From: Paracrocinitomix sp039939375
GTDB taxonomy: Bacteria; Bacteroidota; Bacteroidia; Flavobacteriales_D; Crocinitomicaceae
Length of the DNA: 64,000 bases
Assembly (NCBI GenBank): GCA_039939375.1
Contig: JBDVJO010000011.1
Coordinates: 496,001-560,000, forward strand
Direction: 5' to 3'
Shown: piece by piece, positions 24,465-33,247 of the stretch
Numbering within the stretch: the stretch's first letter is position 1
How the letters are laid out: every line of letters starts with the position of its first letter
Position numbers and translations under genes: made by a program
Notes under the pieces: generated by a model
Databases searched by the model: none
What the model saw: only the letters and a program-made list of their open reading frames with translations
What the model was told of the DNA's origin: nothing

Positions 24465-24692
24465 ATGGATTTTGTAAAATTAAGTAGATTTCAAATGATT
24501 TTTTGGTTCGCTATGGCGGCCATTACTTTTGTGGCAGTTTGTATCGCCGTGCCAATGGGTAAACTTGAGCCTGTTTACTTCTTTTTACCAGCCTTGTGTG
24601 TAGTGTTAGCTCTTTTACGAAGATGGCAATTAAAGCGAATTCTAAAAAGTTCTGCTGAAAAGAATGAGAGAGAAGCAAAGCAAAAAGAATAA
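24465..24692 (+). CDS. Small two-helix membrane protein
   Basis: This 75-residue protein has two hydrophobic helices (about 9-30 and 36-51) and a charged Lys/Glu/Arg-rich cytoplasmic tail. Its ATG is three bases after the lptC stop, making it the last gene of the coaX operon, and it is convergent with the next gene, with five bases between stop codons. I do not recognise a family; co-occurrence with lptC suggests an envelope function. Confidence 0.7.
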   Translation: MDFVKLSRFQMIFWFAMAAITFVAVCIAVPMGKLEPVYFFLPALCVVLALLRRWQLKRILKSSAEKNEREAKQKE

Positions 24693-24697
24693 TTCCT

Positions 24698-26242
24698 TTA
24701 CTGACTCTCTTTTAATCTAACCTTTATAATTTTAGAACTTCTATTGGTTTCTGTCATCAAATAAATTGATTCTGAATTTATTTGACCGGAGAGTTTGGCG
24801 CGCAACAAGAAGTCATTTTTAGGGTCAATTAATCCTCCTCGTTTTTGAATTCCCTCAGCATTTAGAAGTACGTATGAAATTTGAAATTTTCTATTGTTAA
24901 ATAAGTTCGTGTAGCCTTTTTCTGAAGTGTATTCCAGCTCATTGTTTTTCTCATTGTCATTAAATATGAGAAAAACATCCTGCCCAGAATTAAAAGTACA
25001 AAACGAAGAAAAATAGCCGAAATCATTGGTGCTGTTTTGGTATTTCGGCACGCCCGTTGTCCATTCGTGATTACCTTTTTTATTAAATCGTGAAGTGATA
25101 ATAGAATTGTAGTTATAATGTTCGGTAGTTGTTGTTACATTAGTTCTTGGATCGTAACTGCGCTCAATGTATTTGTAATATTGCTCACCTAAAAGATAAA
25201 ACGATCCGTCATCCATAATTTCTAAGCTTTTAATCACAAAGTCATCTAATTCTTTAACGCGTTTTTTATTGTCTTTGGTAAAGAAAAGATCTAAAGTGGC
25301 TGGTTCAAATTTATGCCAAGAAGTAGTGGTAACATTGAATCCTTTGTCTATTTTAATTGAGAACAATCCGTTAATGCTTTGGTGCTTGGTTTCATTAAAG
25401 TATCCGGCCACCAGCAATTCTTGATTCTTTAAAATCTTCATCTCAATGCCGTTCACCCATTTTCCTTTCAGCCTAACCTCAAACTCTTTCAGAAATTCTT
25501 GATCTCTATCATATGCCCATATTGCATATTTATTGTTCACCATTTGATCACCAACATTAGCTTCTCCGGTTCTGATATCAAAAGCATAGTTACAGAGAAT
25601 AAAATATTGTCCGGATGAACTGAATTGAATGTTTTCTATTCTTAAATTTTGCAAAGCCATTGGTGATTTCAAGGTTTTAGCCCAAGCTATATTTCCTTGA
25701 TTATTCACTTGTTTAAGTAGGATTTCTTGTTCAACTAATTGAGTAAAGCGCAAATGTTTAGCTACCACAAAACCTGATTGATCTGCAGCCTGTCCAATAT
25801 ATTGAATCTCATCATTTTTGACCGTATCAATAATTTGAAAATTAATACGATCTAAGGCTTCATTAAACACTTCTAAAGCTAAAAGTTCAGTCTTATCTCT
25901 CTCTGAGTGCATTCTAGAAAACAGGTAGAATTGACCAGCGTTGTAGAAAATTTCCTCTGGTTCATTGGTGTATCCATCATCCAGTGTAGAGTATATATCT
26001 TTACTATTGGTGAGTTGCAAATCTCCTTTATGAAAGCTTCTAATAATGAGTTCTTGCTTTCTTTTTGTATAAAAGATGTAATCTGCCGTATAGGTTGATA
26101 AGCTGCTTTCACCTATAAATCCTGAAAAATTCTCTTTTTTAGACGTACTATATTCAATACCAACAAGCGGTTCAGCTAACTGGGCAAAGCTGTTTATTAC
26201 CAGTAATAAAAATCCTAAAAGGGCACAAAATCTAGTCATCAT
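24698..26242 (-). CDS. Exported protein of unknown function, possible beta-propeller
   Basis: This is a 514-residue protein with a signal peptide (about 1-20, ending INSFAQ). It contains recurrent blocks of the kind found in beta-propellers (YFILCNYAFD, EMKILKNQELLVAGYFNE, SFYLLGEQYYKY, DVFLIFNDNEKN), spaced roughly 60-70 residues, but no catalytic motif, lipobox or sorting domain that I can recognise. It may be transcribed with the lipoprotein gene upstream on the same strand, 63 bases away. Confidence 0.65.
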   Translation of the reverse strand: MMTRFCALLGFLLLVINSFAQLAEPLVGIEYSTSKKENFSGFIGESSLSTYTADYIFYTKRKQELIIRSFHKGDLQLTNSKDIYSTLDDGYTNEPEEIFYNAGQFYLFSRMHSERDKTELLALEVFNEALDRINFQIIDTVKNDEIQYIGQAADQSGFVVAKHLRFTQLVEQEILLKQVNNQGNIAWAKTLKSPMALQNLRIENIQFSSSGQYFILCNYAFDIRTGEANVGDQMVNNKYAIWAYDRDQEFLKEFEVRLKGKWVNGIEMKILKNQELLVAGYFNETKHQSINGLFSIKIDKGFNVTTTSWHKFEPATLDLFFTKDNKKRVKELDDFVIKSLEIMDDGSFYLLGEQYYKYIERSYDPRTNVTTTTEHYNYNSIITSRFNKKGNHEWTTGVPKYQNSTNDFGYFSSFCTFNSGQDVFLIFNDNEKNNELEYTSEKGYTNLFNNRKFQISYVLLNAEGIQKRGGLIDPKNDFLLRAKLSGQINSESIYLMTETNRSSKIIKVRLKESQ

Positions 26243-26305
26243 TAAGTTGAGAATCGATTATTGATTCAACTACAAGATACGGATTTATGCTGAAAAGAAA
26301 AGCTT

Positions 26306-26998
26306 CTACCAAAGCAGGTCTTCAATGCTCTCTTCACTTCCTTCTCCACCTTCTTCATAATCTCCGAAGATTTCGTAAAGGGTTAAGTAAAGAATAAAGG
26401 TAGATGAACGATATAGTTTCGTTTTAGTAGCTGAATTTTGACCACCATATACTGAAACTTCTTCAGGGGCTTCTTCATCTAAATTGTAATCCCATTGGTC
26501 TGCAACTAACAATTCTCCTGGAATAACAGTAGCATCTACACCTTCATAAGTTTCACCATCATAAGTAAATTCGTTTTTTAATTCATCCATTAATGAAGAA
26601 TAATCTGTTCCAACGGTATACTTAATGTTTTCCATGATATAATCTTGCTTAGTCAAATTAAGATTATAGCTATAGTTGTAATCAGACTCATCTAAGAAGA
26701 TTACTTCATTATCTACGATTACTGAATCCAATGACGTGATTGCCATTACTGTGTATTTCCCGTAAGGAATTGTGATAGACTCTAATTCATAGCTACCAAC
26801 TTCAACTTCAAATGTCGTATCAGTGTCAACGCCCGTCAAGGTAACGAATACATTTGTATCGGCACCGTTATCAACTTCTAAAGAAGCTGTTGCAACATAA
26901 TCGTCTAAATAAGAATCTTCCCAGTCATAGCTTCCGCCACCACAAGCAACGAATAAAGGAGCAACAAATGCCACCAAAATGTATCTTAAATTTTTCAT
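26306..26998 (-). CDS. Putative lipoprotein, acidic
   Basis: This 230-residue protein has a lipoprotein signal ending FVAC (Cys19) followed by GGGSYDWEDSYLDDY. The body is strongly acidic with beta-rich stretches (ATASLEVDNGADTNVFVTL, SYELESITIPYGKYTVMA) and an acidic Glu/Ser/Gly tail. No family recognised. It starts 35 bases after the rlmN stop and may be co-transcribed with it, although functional linkage is unlikely. Confidence 0.7.
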   Translation of the reverse strand: MKNLRYILVAFVAPLFVACGGGSYDWEDSYLDDYVATASLEVDNGADTNVFVTLTGVDTDTTFEVEVGSYELESITIPYGKYTVMAITSLDSVIVDNEVIFLDESDYNYSYNLNLTKQDYIMENIKYTVGTDYSSLMDELKNEFTYDGETYEGVDATVIPGELLVADQWDYNLDEEAPEEVSVYGGQNSATKTKLYRSSTFILYLTLYEIFGDYEEGGEGSEESIEDLLW

Positions 26999-27033
26999 AA
27001 AGTAGGTTTAAATAAGTGCGTTAAAGTTAAAGT

Positions 27034-28107
27034 TTATTTCAATACACGTTCTTTGAGTGCAATGGATTTATTTTTATTTGCTAATTGTCCACAGGCTGCA
27101 TCTATGTCTTTCCCTCTAGATCTTCTCACGTTCACAATTAAATTACAACTCTCTAAAAACTCGGCGAAAGCGTCTACTTTTGAAGCGTCCGCTTGCTGAA
27201 ATTCACCTTCATCAATTGGGTTGTACTCAATAATATTTATTTTGACTGGAACATTTTTACAAAAATCTGCTAACTCTCTGGCATCTTCTAATGAATCGTT
27301 AAAATCCTTAAAAATGATATACTCAAACGTAATTCTTGAGCCCGTTTTGTCATAAAAATAAATCAGTGCTTCTGCCAAGGCATCTAAATTATTGGAATCG
27401 TTGATTTCCATAATCTCAGATCGCTTAGCGTCATTTGCCGCGTGAAGAGAAAGTGCCAGATTGAACTTTACTTCATCATCACCCAATTTCTTGATCATTT
27501 TTGCAATTCCAGCAGTTGAAACAGTAATTCGTTTAGAAGAAATACCAAGACCCTCTTCAGAAGTGATCATATGTATTCCGGCTAACATGTTTTTATAATT
27601 TAAGAGTGGTTCTCCCATTCCCATAAAAACAATGTTACTGAGACGTTGGTCATATTCCTCATCTGCTAACTTGCTGAGCAGTAAAACCTGATCATAAATT
27701 TCACCACCAGTTAAGTTTCGCATCAATTTTAATCGTCCTGTTGCGCAAAACTTGCAGGCAAGACTGCATCCAACTTGCGAAGAAATACATGCGGTTACTC
27801 TAGAAGTGGTAGGAATTAAAACGCCTTCAGTTATTTGATTGTCATAAGAGTCGAAGGCGCATTTAATCGTCTTATCATTACTCTTTTGCATGTCACCAAT
27901 ACTGATGGCATCAATGAAAAAGTTCGCGTCTAAATGTTCAATCACTTTCTTTGAAACATTGTGCATGTCTTCAAATTTGTGTGCCCCTCTTTTCCAAAGC
28001 CACTCAAAAACCATTTTGGCTCTGAACTTCTTTTCACCAATTTTGGCAAGCTCTTCAATTAAGTCATCTTGACTTAGATTTCTGATATTTAGTTTTGTAT
28101 CTTTCAC
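27034..28107 (-). CDS. rlmN: 23S rRNA (adenine-C2)-methyltransferase RlmN
   Basis: This 357-residue radical-SAM enzyme methylates C2 of A2503 in 23S rRNA and A37 in some tRNAs. The iron-sulfur cluster motif CSLACKFC provides Cys114, Cys118 and Cys121. Cys107, seven residues earlier, and Cys339 (in DAACGQLA) occupy the positions of the two catalytic cysteines of this family, the latter carrying the methyl group. MGMGEPLLN and SISTAGIA-like radical-SAM motifs are present. Length is normal. A TAnnTTTG element lies close upstream in the divergent intergenic region. Confidence 0.96.
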   Translation of the reverse strand: MKDTKLNIRNLSQDDLIEELAKIGEKKFRAKMVFEWLWKRGAHKFEDMHNVSKKVIEHLDANFFIDAISIGDMQKSNDKTIKCAFDSYDNQITEGVLIPTTSRVTACISSQVGCSLACKFCATGRLKLMRNLTGGEIYDQVLLLSKLADEEYDQRLSNIVFMGMGEPLLNYKNMLAGIHMITSEEGLGISSKRITVSTAGIAKMIKKLGDDEVKFNLALSLHAANDAKRSEIMEINDSNNLDALAEALIYFYDKTGSRITFEYIIFKDFNDSLEDARELADFCKNVPVKINIIEYNPIDEGEFQQADASKVDAFAEFLESCNLIVNVRRSRGKDIDAACGQLANKNKSIALKERVLK

Positions 28108-28118
28108 TGATTTCTCTG

Positions 28119-28126
28119 CAAAAGTA
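28119..28126 (-). promoter_or_regulatory. Putative -7 element for rlmN
   Basis: TACTTTTG on the minus strand matches TAnnTTTG, 11 bases before the rlmN ATG, which would leave a very short leader. No well-spaced -33 TTG is seen. Confidence 0.4.
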
Positions 28127-28149
28127 CGGTTCTATTGCAATGAATCCTA

Positions 28150-28157
28150 TATTTTTG
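28150..28157 (+). promoter_or_regulatory. Putative -7 element for the DUF2459-like gene
   Basis: TATTTTTG matches TAnnTTTG seven bases before the ATG at 28165; the transcript would be nearly leaderless. Confidence 0.4.
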
Positions 28158-28164
28158 AGCGGAA

Positions 28165-28836
28165 ATGAAAATTCTCAAAATCATTCTTCAATCCTTTGTC
28201 CAATTCATAATGCTGATCATTTCAGTATTGGCTGTCTATCTGGCGATTGTAAGTTGGGGTGCAATTATTCCGTCAGGCGGTTTAGATCAAAATGAGGATG
28301 TTGAGATTTTCGTGCAGTCTAATGGTGTTCATACAGATATTTGCATGCCGGTAAAAAGTGCGTATTTTGATTGGACCAGTTTTATCGATACTACCTTATA
28401 TTCTAAGAATAAATCTTTCGAATATATCGCAGTTGGTTGGGGTGATAAAGGCTTTTTCTTGGATACACCAACATGGGCAGAGTTAAAAACATCTACTGCT
28501 TTAAATGCGGTTTTTCTCCCAAGCCCTTGCGCTATGCATGTTGAATATAAAGACAAAAAACCAGTAGTTTCAGATGTTGTAAAAAGTGCATGGATATCTT
28601 CAGATAATTACCTTTCACTCATTGATTATGTAAAAAGTAGTTTTCTTCTAAAAGATAAGCGACCAGATTTCATTCCTGAGTCTTCTTATTGGGGAACAGA
28701 TCAATTTTTTGAAGCAAAAGGTAACTATCACATGCTTAATACCTGCAACTGTTGGACCAATGGGGCTTTAAAAGCAGCAGGTCTAAGAACAGCTTCTTTC
28801 GCAGCATTTCCAGGCGTTGTGCTTTCGTATAGATAA
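28165..28836 (+). CDS. DUF2459 / TIGR02117-family membrane-anchored protein
   Basis: This 223-residue protein has an N-terminal membrane helix (about 8-32) and an extracytoplasmic domain with the family landmarks QSNGVHTDICMPV near 49-61, VGWGDKGFFLDTPTW near 92-106 and NTCNCWTNGALKAAGL near 192-207. The conserved His and Cys suggest a papain-like (NlpC/P60-type) fold, but activity has not been established for the family as far as I know. It is divergent from rlmN, with 57 bases between. Confidence 0.8.
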   Translation: MKILKIILQSFVQFIMLIISVLAVYLAIVSWGAIIPSGGLDQNEDVEIFVQSNGVHTDICMPVKSAYFDWTSFIDTTLYSKNKSFEYIAVGWGDKGFFLDTPTWAELKTSTALNAVFLPSPCAMHVEYKDKKPVVSDVVKSAWISSDNYLSLIDYVKSSFLLKDKRPDFIPESSYWGTDQFFEAKGNYHMLNTCNCWTNGALKAAGLRTASFAAFPGVVLSYR

Positions 28837-28851
28837 GAATAATTCAATTCG

Positions 28852-28937
28852 TTTTATGGAATTTAATAGGTGGAGGAATCTATTAATTGAACAAAGAATT
28901 AAATCAGCTGATTCTAACTTCTATTAAAACACGAATT
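28852..28937 (+). repeat. Leader of first plug-only gene, duplicated upstream of the second
   Basis: The leader contains TTTTATGGAAT followed by ATCTATTAATTGAACAAAGA (28878-28897). Near-identical blocks in the same order occur at 29741-29791 before the second paralogue, so the duplication included the regulatory region. Confidence 0.65.
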
Positions 28938-29642
28938 ATGAAAATTAAAATAATCATAGCTGCTCTTTTATTTGCAGGAGTGGCTAAAGCGCAGGCAACT
29001 GCAGGAACCTTGAGAGGTCAGATATTTGATGATAACAATCAAACGATTCCGGCAGCAAGTATTTTTCTTGAAGGTCAAGGAACCATCATTAAACAAAAAA
29101 CGGATTTAGACGGAAGGTTTAAAATAACGGCAGTCAAACCAGGACTTTATACATTGAAAGCTTTTTCTTTCGGGATGGACACCACTATAATAAGTGCGGT
29201 AGAGATTAATCCAGAATCTTTAACTGAACTCGGAAAAGTTGAGCTTCAAATGGGGTCAATAATGGGAAGAAAAGTTGATGTTCCTTATCAAAGACCTTTA
29301 ATTCCTGTAGATCATAAAATAGAGATTCCTTTATCCGATATTGAGAATAGCCCCTTCGTTCAAGATCCTAAAAAGTTATTTGCGGCTTCCAATTCAGATG
29401 TCATCATGCAAGAAGGATCTGATGAAATGATTATTAGAGGGTCAAGACCAGGGGATGTAATTTATTATGTTGACGGTGTAAAATCAAACAACTTAAACGG
29501 TGTGCCGGGAGTTGGTATCGGATCAATGATGGGATATACTGGAGGAATTCCAGCTAAATATGGTGACACTACAGGAGGTGTGGTCATTTTAGAAACAAAA
29601 AGTTATTTTGATTTATACTACGCTTGGAAAGCAAAAGGGTAA
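28938..29642 (+). CDS. Plug-only TonB-receptor-like protein (carboxypeptidase-regulatory-like plus plug)
   Basis: This is a 234-residue exported protein; ATG 28938 is chosen because it opens a proper signal peptide (MKIKIIIAALLFAGVAKAQA). Residues about 22-105 form a CarboxypepD_reg-like domain (GTLRGQIFDDNNQTIPAAS, LDGRFKITAVKPGLYTLKA). Residues about 130-225 match the plug of SusC/TonB-dependent receptors (SDEMIIRGSRPGDVIYYVDG, then YTGGIPAKYGDTTGGVVILET). The protein stops where the 500-600 residue barrel should begin; the stop is genuine, since a terminator follows. It therefore cannot form a receptor channel by itself. It may be a regulator, a decoy plug, or part of a multi-subunit receptor (inference). 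Confidence 0.85.
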   Translation: MKIKIIIAALLFAGVAKAQATAGTLRGQIFDDNNQTIPAASIFLEGQGTIIKQKTDLDGRFKITAVKPGLYTLKAFSFGMDTTIISAVEINPESLTELGKVELQMGSIMGRKVDVPYQRPLIPVDHKIEIPLSDIENSPFVQDPKKLFAASNSDVIMQEGSDEMIIRGSRPGDVIYYVDGVKSNNLNGVPGVGIGSMMGYTGGIPAKYGDTTGGVVILETKSYFDLYYAWKAKG

Positions 29643-29659
29643 ATTAGTTATGCTTCAAA

Positions 29660-29693
29660 GAAAGTCTGCAAAGTAATTTGCGGACTTTTTTCG
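29660..29693 (+). terminator. Terminator after the first plug-only gene
   Basis: AAAGTCTGCAAA (29662-29673) pairs with TTTGCGGACTTT (29678-29689) with one G-T pair, followed by a T tract. Confidence 0.85.
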
Positions 29694-29740
29694 TTTATAA
29701 AACCCAGTAAAATATAGAGAACGAAAAAAAGTTAAATTTT

Positions 29741-29833
29741 TTTTATGGAATCATTTATGAAGTTGCATCTATTAATTAGAACAAAAGAATTGATCGCGTT
29801 TTTAACCCAAGATTCTTTTTAAAAACTAAAATT
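29741..29833 (+). repeat. Leader of second plug-only gene, paralogous to the first leader
   Basis: TTTTATGGAA at 29741-29750 and ATCTATTAATTAGAACAAAA from 29767 match the leader at 28852-28900. The segment between them and the sequence next to the ATG are diverged, so the shared blocks may be functional (promoter, operator or RNA element). Confidence 0.6.
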
Positions 29834-30547
29834 ATGAAAACTAAAATCACATTAATATTAGCAGCAGTTTTAAGTGCAGGATTTTTATCAGCACAAGTAA
29901 CATTGGGAACATTAAAAGGCCAAATTGTGGATGCCGATAAAGTATCTATTCCATCTGCAAAAGTTTTTCTTGAAGGACAAGGAGTTGTAAACAGACAAAA
30001 AGCAGACTTAGAAGGTAAATTTACTTTTGAAGCTTTAAAGCCAGGAGTATATAATGTTAAGGCAGTTTCAATGGGGAAAGATACTACAACTATCAATACC
30101 GTAGAAATCAAGCCGGATGCCATTACTAATCTTGAAATGATTACGCTTCAAGATAACTCAATTATGAAAGATCCGATTGTTATTGAGTATCATGCTCCGT
30201 TAATTAAAAAAGATATTTCTAAAATAGAAATTAGCGCTGCGGATATCGCAAATTCACCGAATATCAGAAACCCAAAAGAGTTATTTGCTTCTATGAATTC
30301 TGATATTATTATCAACGAAGGTTCTGATGAAATGATTATCAGAGGATCAAGACCTGGAGATGTTATTTACTATGTTGATGGCGTAAAATCAAACAACTTG
30401 AATGGTGTGCCTGGTGTAGGAATAGGTTCAATGATGGGGTACACAGGCGGAATCCCTGCAAAATATGGAGATACAACAGGTGGAGTAGTTGTGTTAGAAA
30501 CAAAAAGCTACTTTGATTTATATTATGCTTGGAAGGCAAGACAATAG
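29834..30547 (+). CDS. Plug-only TonB-receptor-like protein, second copy
   Basis: This 237-residue paralogue of the preceding gene has a signal peptide (MKTKITLILAAVLSAGFLSA), a CarboxypepD_reg-like domain (GTLKGQIVDADKVSIPSAK, LEGKFTFEALKPGVYNVKA) and an isolated plug. From GSDEMIIRGSRPG to the end, the two proteins are almost identical in residues while the DNA differs at many synonymous sites, which points to purifying selection on the plug rather than recent copying. The N-terminal domain is more diverged. Both lack a barrel. The gene has its own terminator, so it is transcribed separately from the TonB receptor on the other strand. Confidence 0.85.
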   Translation: MKTKITLILAAVLSAGFLSAQVTLGTLKGQIVDADKVSIPSAKVFLEGQGVVNRQKADLEGKFTFEALKPGVYNVKAVSMGKDTTTINTVEIKPDAITNLEMITLQDNSIMKDPIVIEYHAPLIKKDISKIEISAADIANSPNIRNPKELFASMNSDIIINEGSDEMIIRGSRPGDVIYYVDGVKSNNLNGVPGVGIGSMMGYTGGIPAKYGDTTGGVVVLETKSYFDLYYAWKARQ

Positions 30548-30572
30548 CGCTGGTTCAGGTATAATTTTTATG

Positions 30573-30607
30573 GCCCTCAAACTCATCCAAGTTTGAGGGT
30601 TTTTTTA
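30573..30607 (+). terminator. Terminator after the second plug-only gene
   Basis: CCCTCAAAC (30574-30582) pairs with GTTTGAGGG (30591-30599), followed by eight T residues. Confidence 0.88.
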
Positions 30608-30634
30608 TCTCAAAACGGAATCAATTCTTTACGC

Positions 30635-33049
30635 TTAGTTTCCGCCAGTTCTTTTGTCTTCGTCTTCTAATCCTGTTTTACGGTCTCTTGGTCCTTTCGC
30701 TTCTCTGTTACCAAAGTTATATGTTAAACTGAAGGTGATTCTTTGGCTTTCATATCCGCCTGATCCATCAAATGAAACATCACCAAAAGTAGCATTGGCT
30801 TGCCAGAAAGAGGTGTAAAAAATGTCAGATCCTGCTATTCTCAACGATAACCTATCTTTCATGAATTTCTTTTCAATTGCCGCATCAAATGACCCCATAC
30901 TTTTGGTTACATAGGTTCCTCCCCAAACTGAAGGTGAACTGAACCAGCCTGAGAACTCTAATTTAAATCCACCTTTTATTAAAAATGAATTTTGAGCATA
31001 GAAGCTAAAAGTTGGCTGATTTAATGCAGTGAACTTGTCATCTTTCGCTATGTATTGGTTGTATGATCCATTAAGTGATAGGTATACATTCCACCATTTT
31101 TTGATGCTAAACGGTAAACTTACTCCGATATTAATAGTGCTTTGATCGGCAACATTTAAGGATGTTAAAAAGGCTTTATCCAAACCAAGTGTATCTGTAA
31201 CTTGCGCAAAGAAATCTTGCGTATAACTGTAGCTTACTGAGGTGGTGAATCGGTACTTAAATGTATGAGAAATCTTAGTATTATAAGAATATGAAGGCTG
31301 TAAGAACGGGTTTCCTTTCATAAACGAAAGTTCGGTAGATTGATTCACAAAGGGATTTAAAGACTGGTAATTTGGTCGTTGAATTCTTCTTGAAAAGTTT
31401 AAGGCCCACATGTGCGTGTAATTAGGCGTATAGGTTAATCCTCCAGAAGGAAACCAGTCAGTATAATGTCTTTCTACATAGTCTTCATCTGAAGATTGTG
31501 TGCTTGTTAGTTCTCCTACTGAGTTGGTTTGTTCCATTCTTAAACCTAATTGTAGGTTCCATTTTTTCTTCAATTTTCGTGCATAATTAACATAGGCCGC
31601 ATTGATGTTTTCTGTGTAAACAAAGTTGTTTGATCGGTCGGTATTCAAAACATCTCCGCCATCATAAACATCATAAAAATTGAATGTGTTATCTGTTTTC
31701 ACAATTGAAAATTTTGCGCCTACGCTCATTTTTCCTCCCCAAAGGTTTTGTGCATAATCTGCTTTTGCACTCATAATTTGAATGTCAGTTGGGGTAACCA
31801 TTCTATAGTTGTTTTCAAAAAGGGTATCACCATTTCCATCTAAATATAAATTGGGTTGATAGTTACTTGCTTCTCTTCCATAATGAGCGTAGTCAATATC
31901 TGCACTTAACTCATGTCCTAAGGTGTCAGCAAATCGGTAATTCAAATTCCCAGCTACCTGGTAGTTTAATCCTGTTCCGGTATTGTCAGCAATTAGTTGT
32001 TGCTCTGTATTACCTGTATTTAATGGAATGATATTCGTTGTGGTTAATCCATCACCTCTTGAATCAAAGTAATTTCCTGTAGCTAGCACCCCAATGGTGT
32101 GCTTTTTATTGATGAACCAATCTGAACCTAATTTGGCATTGTGGGCTCCGGTATAGTTGTTATTTATTGTTTTAGAGTCATATAAATATCCGTATTGTGT
32201 TCTTTCCATATCAAAAAAGCTCCAATTTTTGCCAAAACTGTTACTATATGAGGTGTAAAGGTTTACTTTCTTATTTCTATGATTCAATGAAATTGAGGAA
32301 TTCCCATGATGATTTTTACCATAGGCATACCCGGCCGTGATGGTTCCGTTGGTACCCAATTTTTTGTCTCTTTTTAAAATGATGTTGATAATTCCGGCAC
32401 CTCCGGCTGCATCATATTTTGAAGAAGGTTGTGTGATTATTTCAATGTTATCAATGTCAGCAGCCTGTAAGGTTTTTAAGAAGTTAATTAAATCATCTCC
32501 AGCTAAAACAGATGGTTTGTTATCAATATATACTTGAACCCCTGACTTTCCTTCTACTATAATGTTGTTGCTGTTATCGATAATAACACCGGGTGCTTTT
32601 CTCAATAAATCAAACCCATTAGATCCCGTTGCATTAATGGTATTATCAACATTAAATACAGTTTTGTCAGGGTGGATTTCAACCACAGGTCTAACCTGAG
32701 TTACTGTTACCGTGCTTAGTTGGCCATCAACATTCATAAATGTTTCGCCTAAATCGACATCAGCTCCGTTAATTTCAAATAATTCTGAATTGCTATCCTC
32801 AAAACCAACTGACTTATATGTGGCGAAATATTTACCATTTACAATTCCGGTCACATTGTAGATTCCAAGTGTGTCTGAAATGCCAACTTTCACAATAGAT
32901 GAGTCTGCAGCCTTTTTAATAAGCACAGAAGCAAACGGAACCGCTTCTTCATTAGATGAGAGTAGGCCTTTTACCTTAAATGTGGTTTGAGTAAATCCGC
33001 TAAAAACTGTAGCGAAAATAAAAATTGAAAGTACTTGGACTTTGAACAT
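30635..33049 (-). CDS. TonB-dependent receptor, outer-membrane beta-barrel family (OMP_b-brl_3-like)
   Basis: This is an 804-residue outer-membrane protein with a signal peptide (1-20), a CarboxypepD_reg-like domain (about 24-105), a plug (about 120-230, with DLLRKAPGVIIDNSNNI, KSGVQVYIDNKPSV and GGAGIINIILKRDKK) and a C-terminal 20-odd-strand barrel to about 780. These plug motifs are those of the Bacteroidota receptor-like family with an outer-membrane barrel 3 domain. The tail is highly charged (DRKTGLEDEDKRTGGN) instead of ending in an aromatic residue. Ligand unknown. The gene converges with the plug-only pair, 27 bases after their terminator. Confidence 0.85.
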   Translation of the reverse strand: MFKVQVLSIFIFATVFSGFTQTTFKVKGLLSSNEEAVPFASVLIKKAADSSIVKVGISDTLGIYNVTGIVNGKYFATYKSVGFEDSNSELFEINGADVDLGETFMNVDGQLSTVTVTQVRPVVEIHPDKTVFNVDNTINATGSNGFDLLRKAPGVIIDNSNNIIVEGKSGVQVYIDNKPSVLAGDDLINFLKTLQAADIDNIEIITQPSSKYDAAGGAGIINIILKRDKKLGTNGTITAGYAYGKNHHGNSSISLNHRNKKVNLYTSYSNSFGKNWSFFDMERTQYGYLYDSKTINNNYTGAHNAKLGSDWFINKKHTIGVLATGNYFDSRGDGLTTTNIIPLNTGNTEQQLIADNTGTGLNYQVAGNLNYRFADTLGHELSADIDYAHYGREASNYQPNLYLDGNGDTLFENNYRMVTPTDIQIMSAKADYAQNLWGGKMSVGAKFSIVKTDNTFNFYDVYDGGDVLNTDRSNNFVYTENINAAYVNYARKLKKKWNLQLGLRMEQTNSVGELTSTQSSDEDYVERHYTDWFPSGGLTYTPNYTHMWALNFSRRIQRPNYQSLNPFVNQSTELSFMKGNPFLQPSYSYNTKISHTFKYRFTTSVSYSYTQDFFAQVTDTLGLDKAFLTSLNVADQSTINIGVSLPFSIKKWWNVYLSLNGSYNQYIAKDDKFTALNQPTFSFYAQNSFLIKGGFKLEFSGWFSSPSVWGGTYVTKSMGSFDAAIEKKFMKDRLSLRIAGSDIFYTSFWQANATFGDVSFDGSGGYESQRITFSLTYNFGNREAKGPRDRKTGLEDEDKRTGGN

Positions 33050-33075
33050 GGAATTGAATTTTCAACAAATATCAG

Positions 33076-33083
33076 CAAAGTTA
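33076..33083 (-). promoter_or_regulatory. Putative -7 element for the TonB receptor
   Basis: TAACTTTG on the minus strand, 27 bases before the ATG. A perfect GAGCGCTC palindrome (33110-33117) lies upstream and could be an operator; no -33 element is clear. Confidence 0.4.
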
Positions 33084-33232
33084 CTCAAGAAAGATTGTTA
33101 AATGTGGGTGAGCGCTCAACAAATTGGTCAAACGTTCAACTTTACATGCCAGTGGTAGTTGTCAAGGTTCTTTTATGAGATTAAAAGTCTAAAAAATGAG
33201 TAACCCAATCCCTCTATTTGCGTAGAATAACG

Positions 33233-33240
33233 TAACTTTG
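33233..33240 (+). promoter_or_regulatory. Putative -7 element for the HU/SPOR gene
   Basis: TAACTTTG ends seven bases before the ATG, so the message would be nearly leaderless. Confidence 0.4.
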
Positions 33241-33247
33241 AAAGAGA

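Noticed and set aside
28887..28937. Upstream TTG start extending the first plug-only protein by 17 residues
   Set aside because: The extension destroys the signal peptide and falls in the duplicated leader; ATG 28938 is clearly better.
28937..30547. Plug-only genes as frameshifted full receptors
   Set aside because: After each stop codon there is a terminator within about 20-60 bases and no barrel-like coding in any frame, and both copies are intact in the same way.
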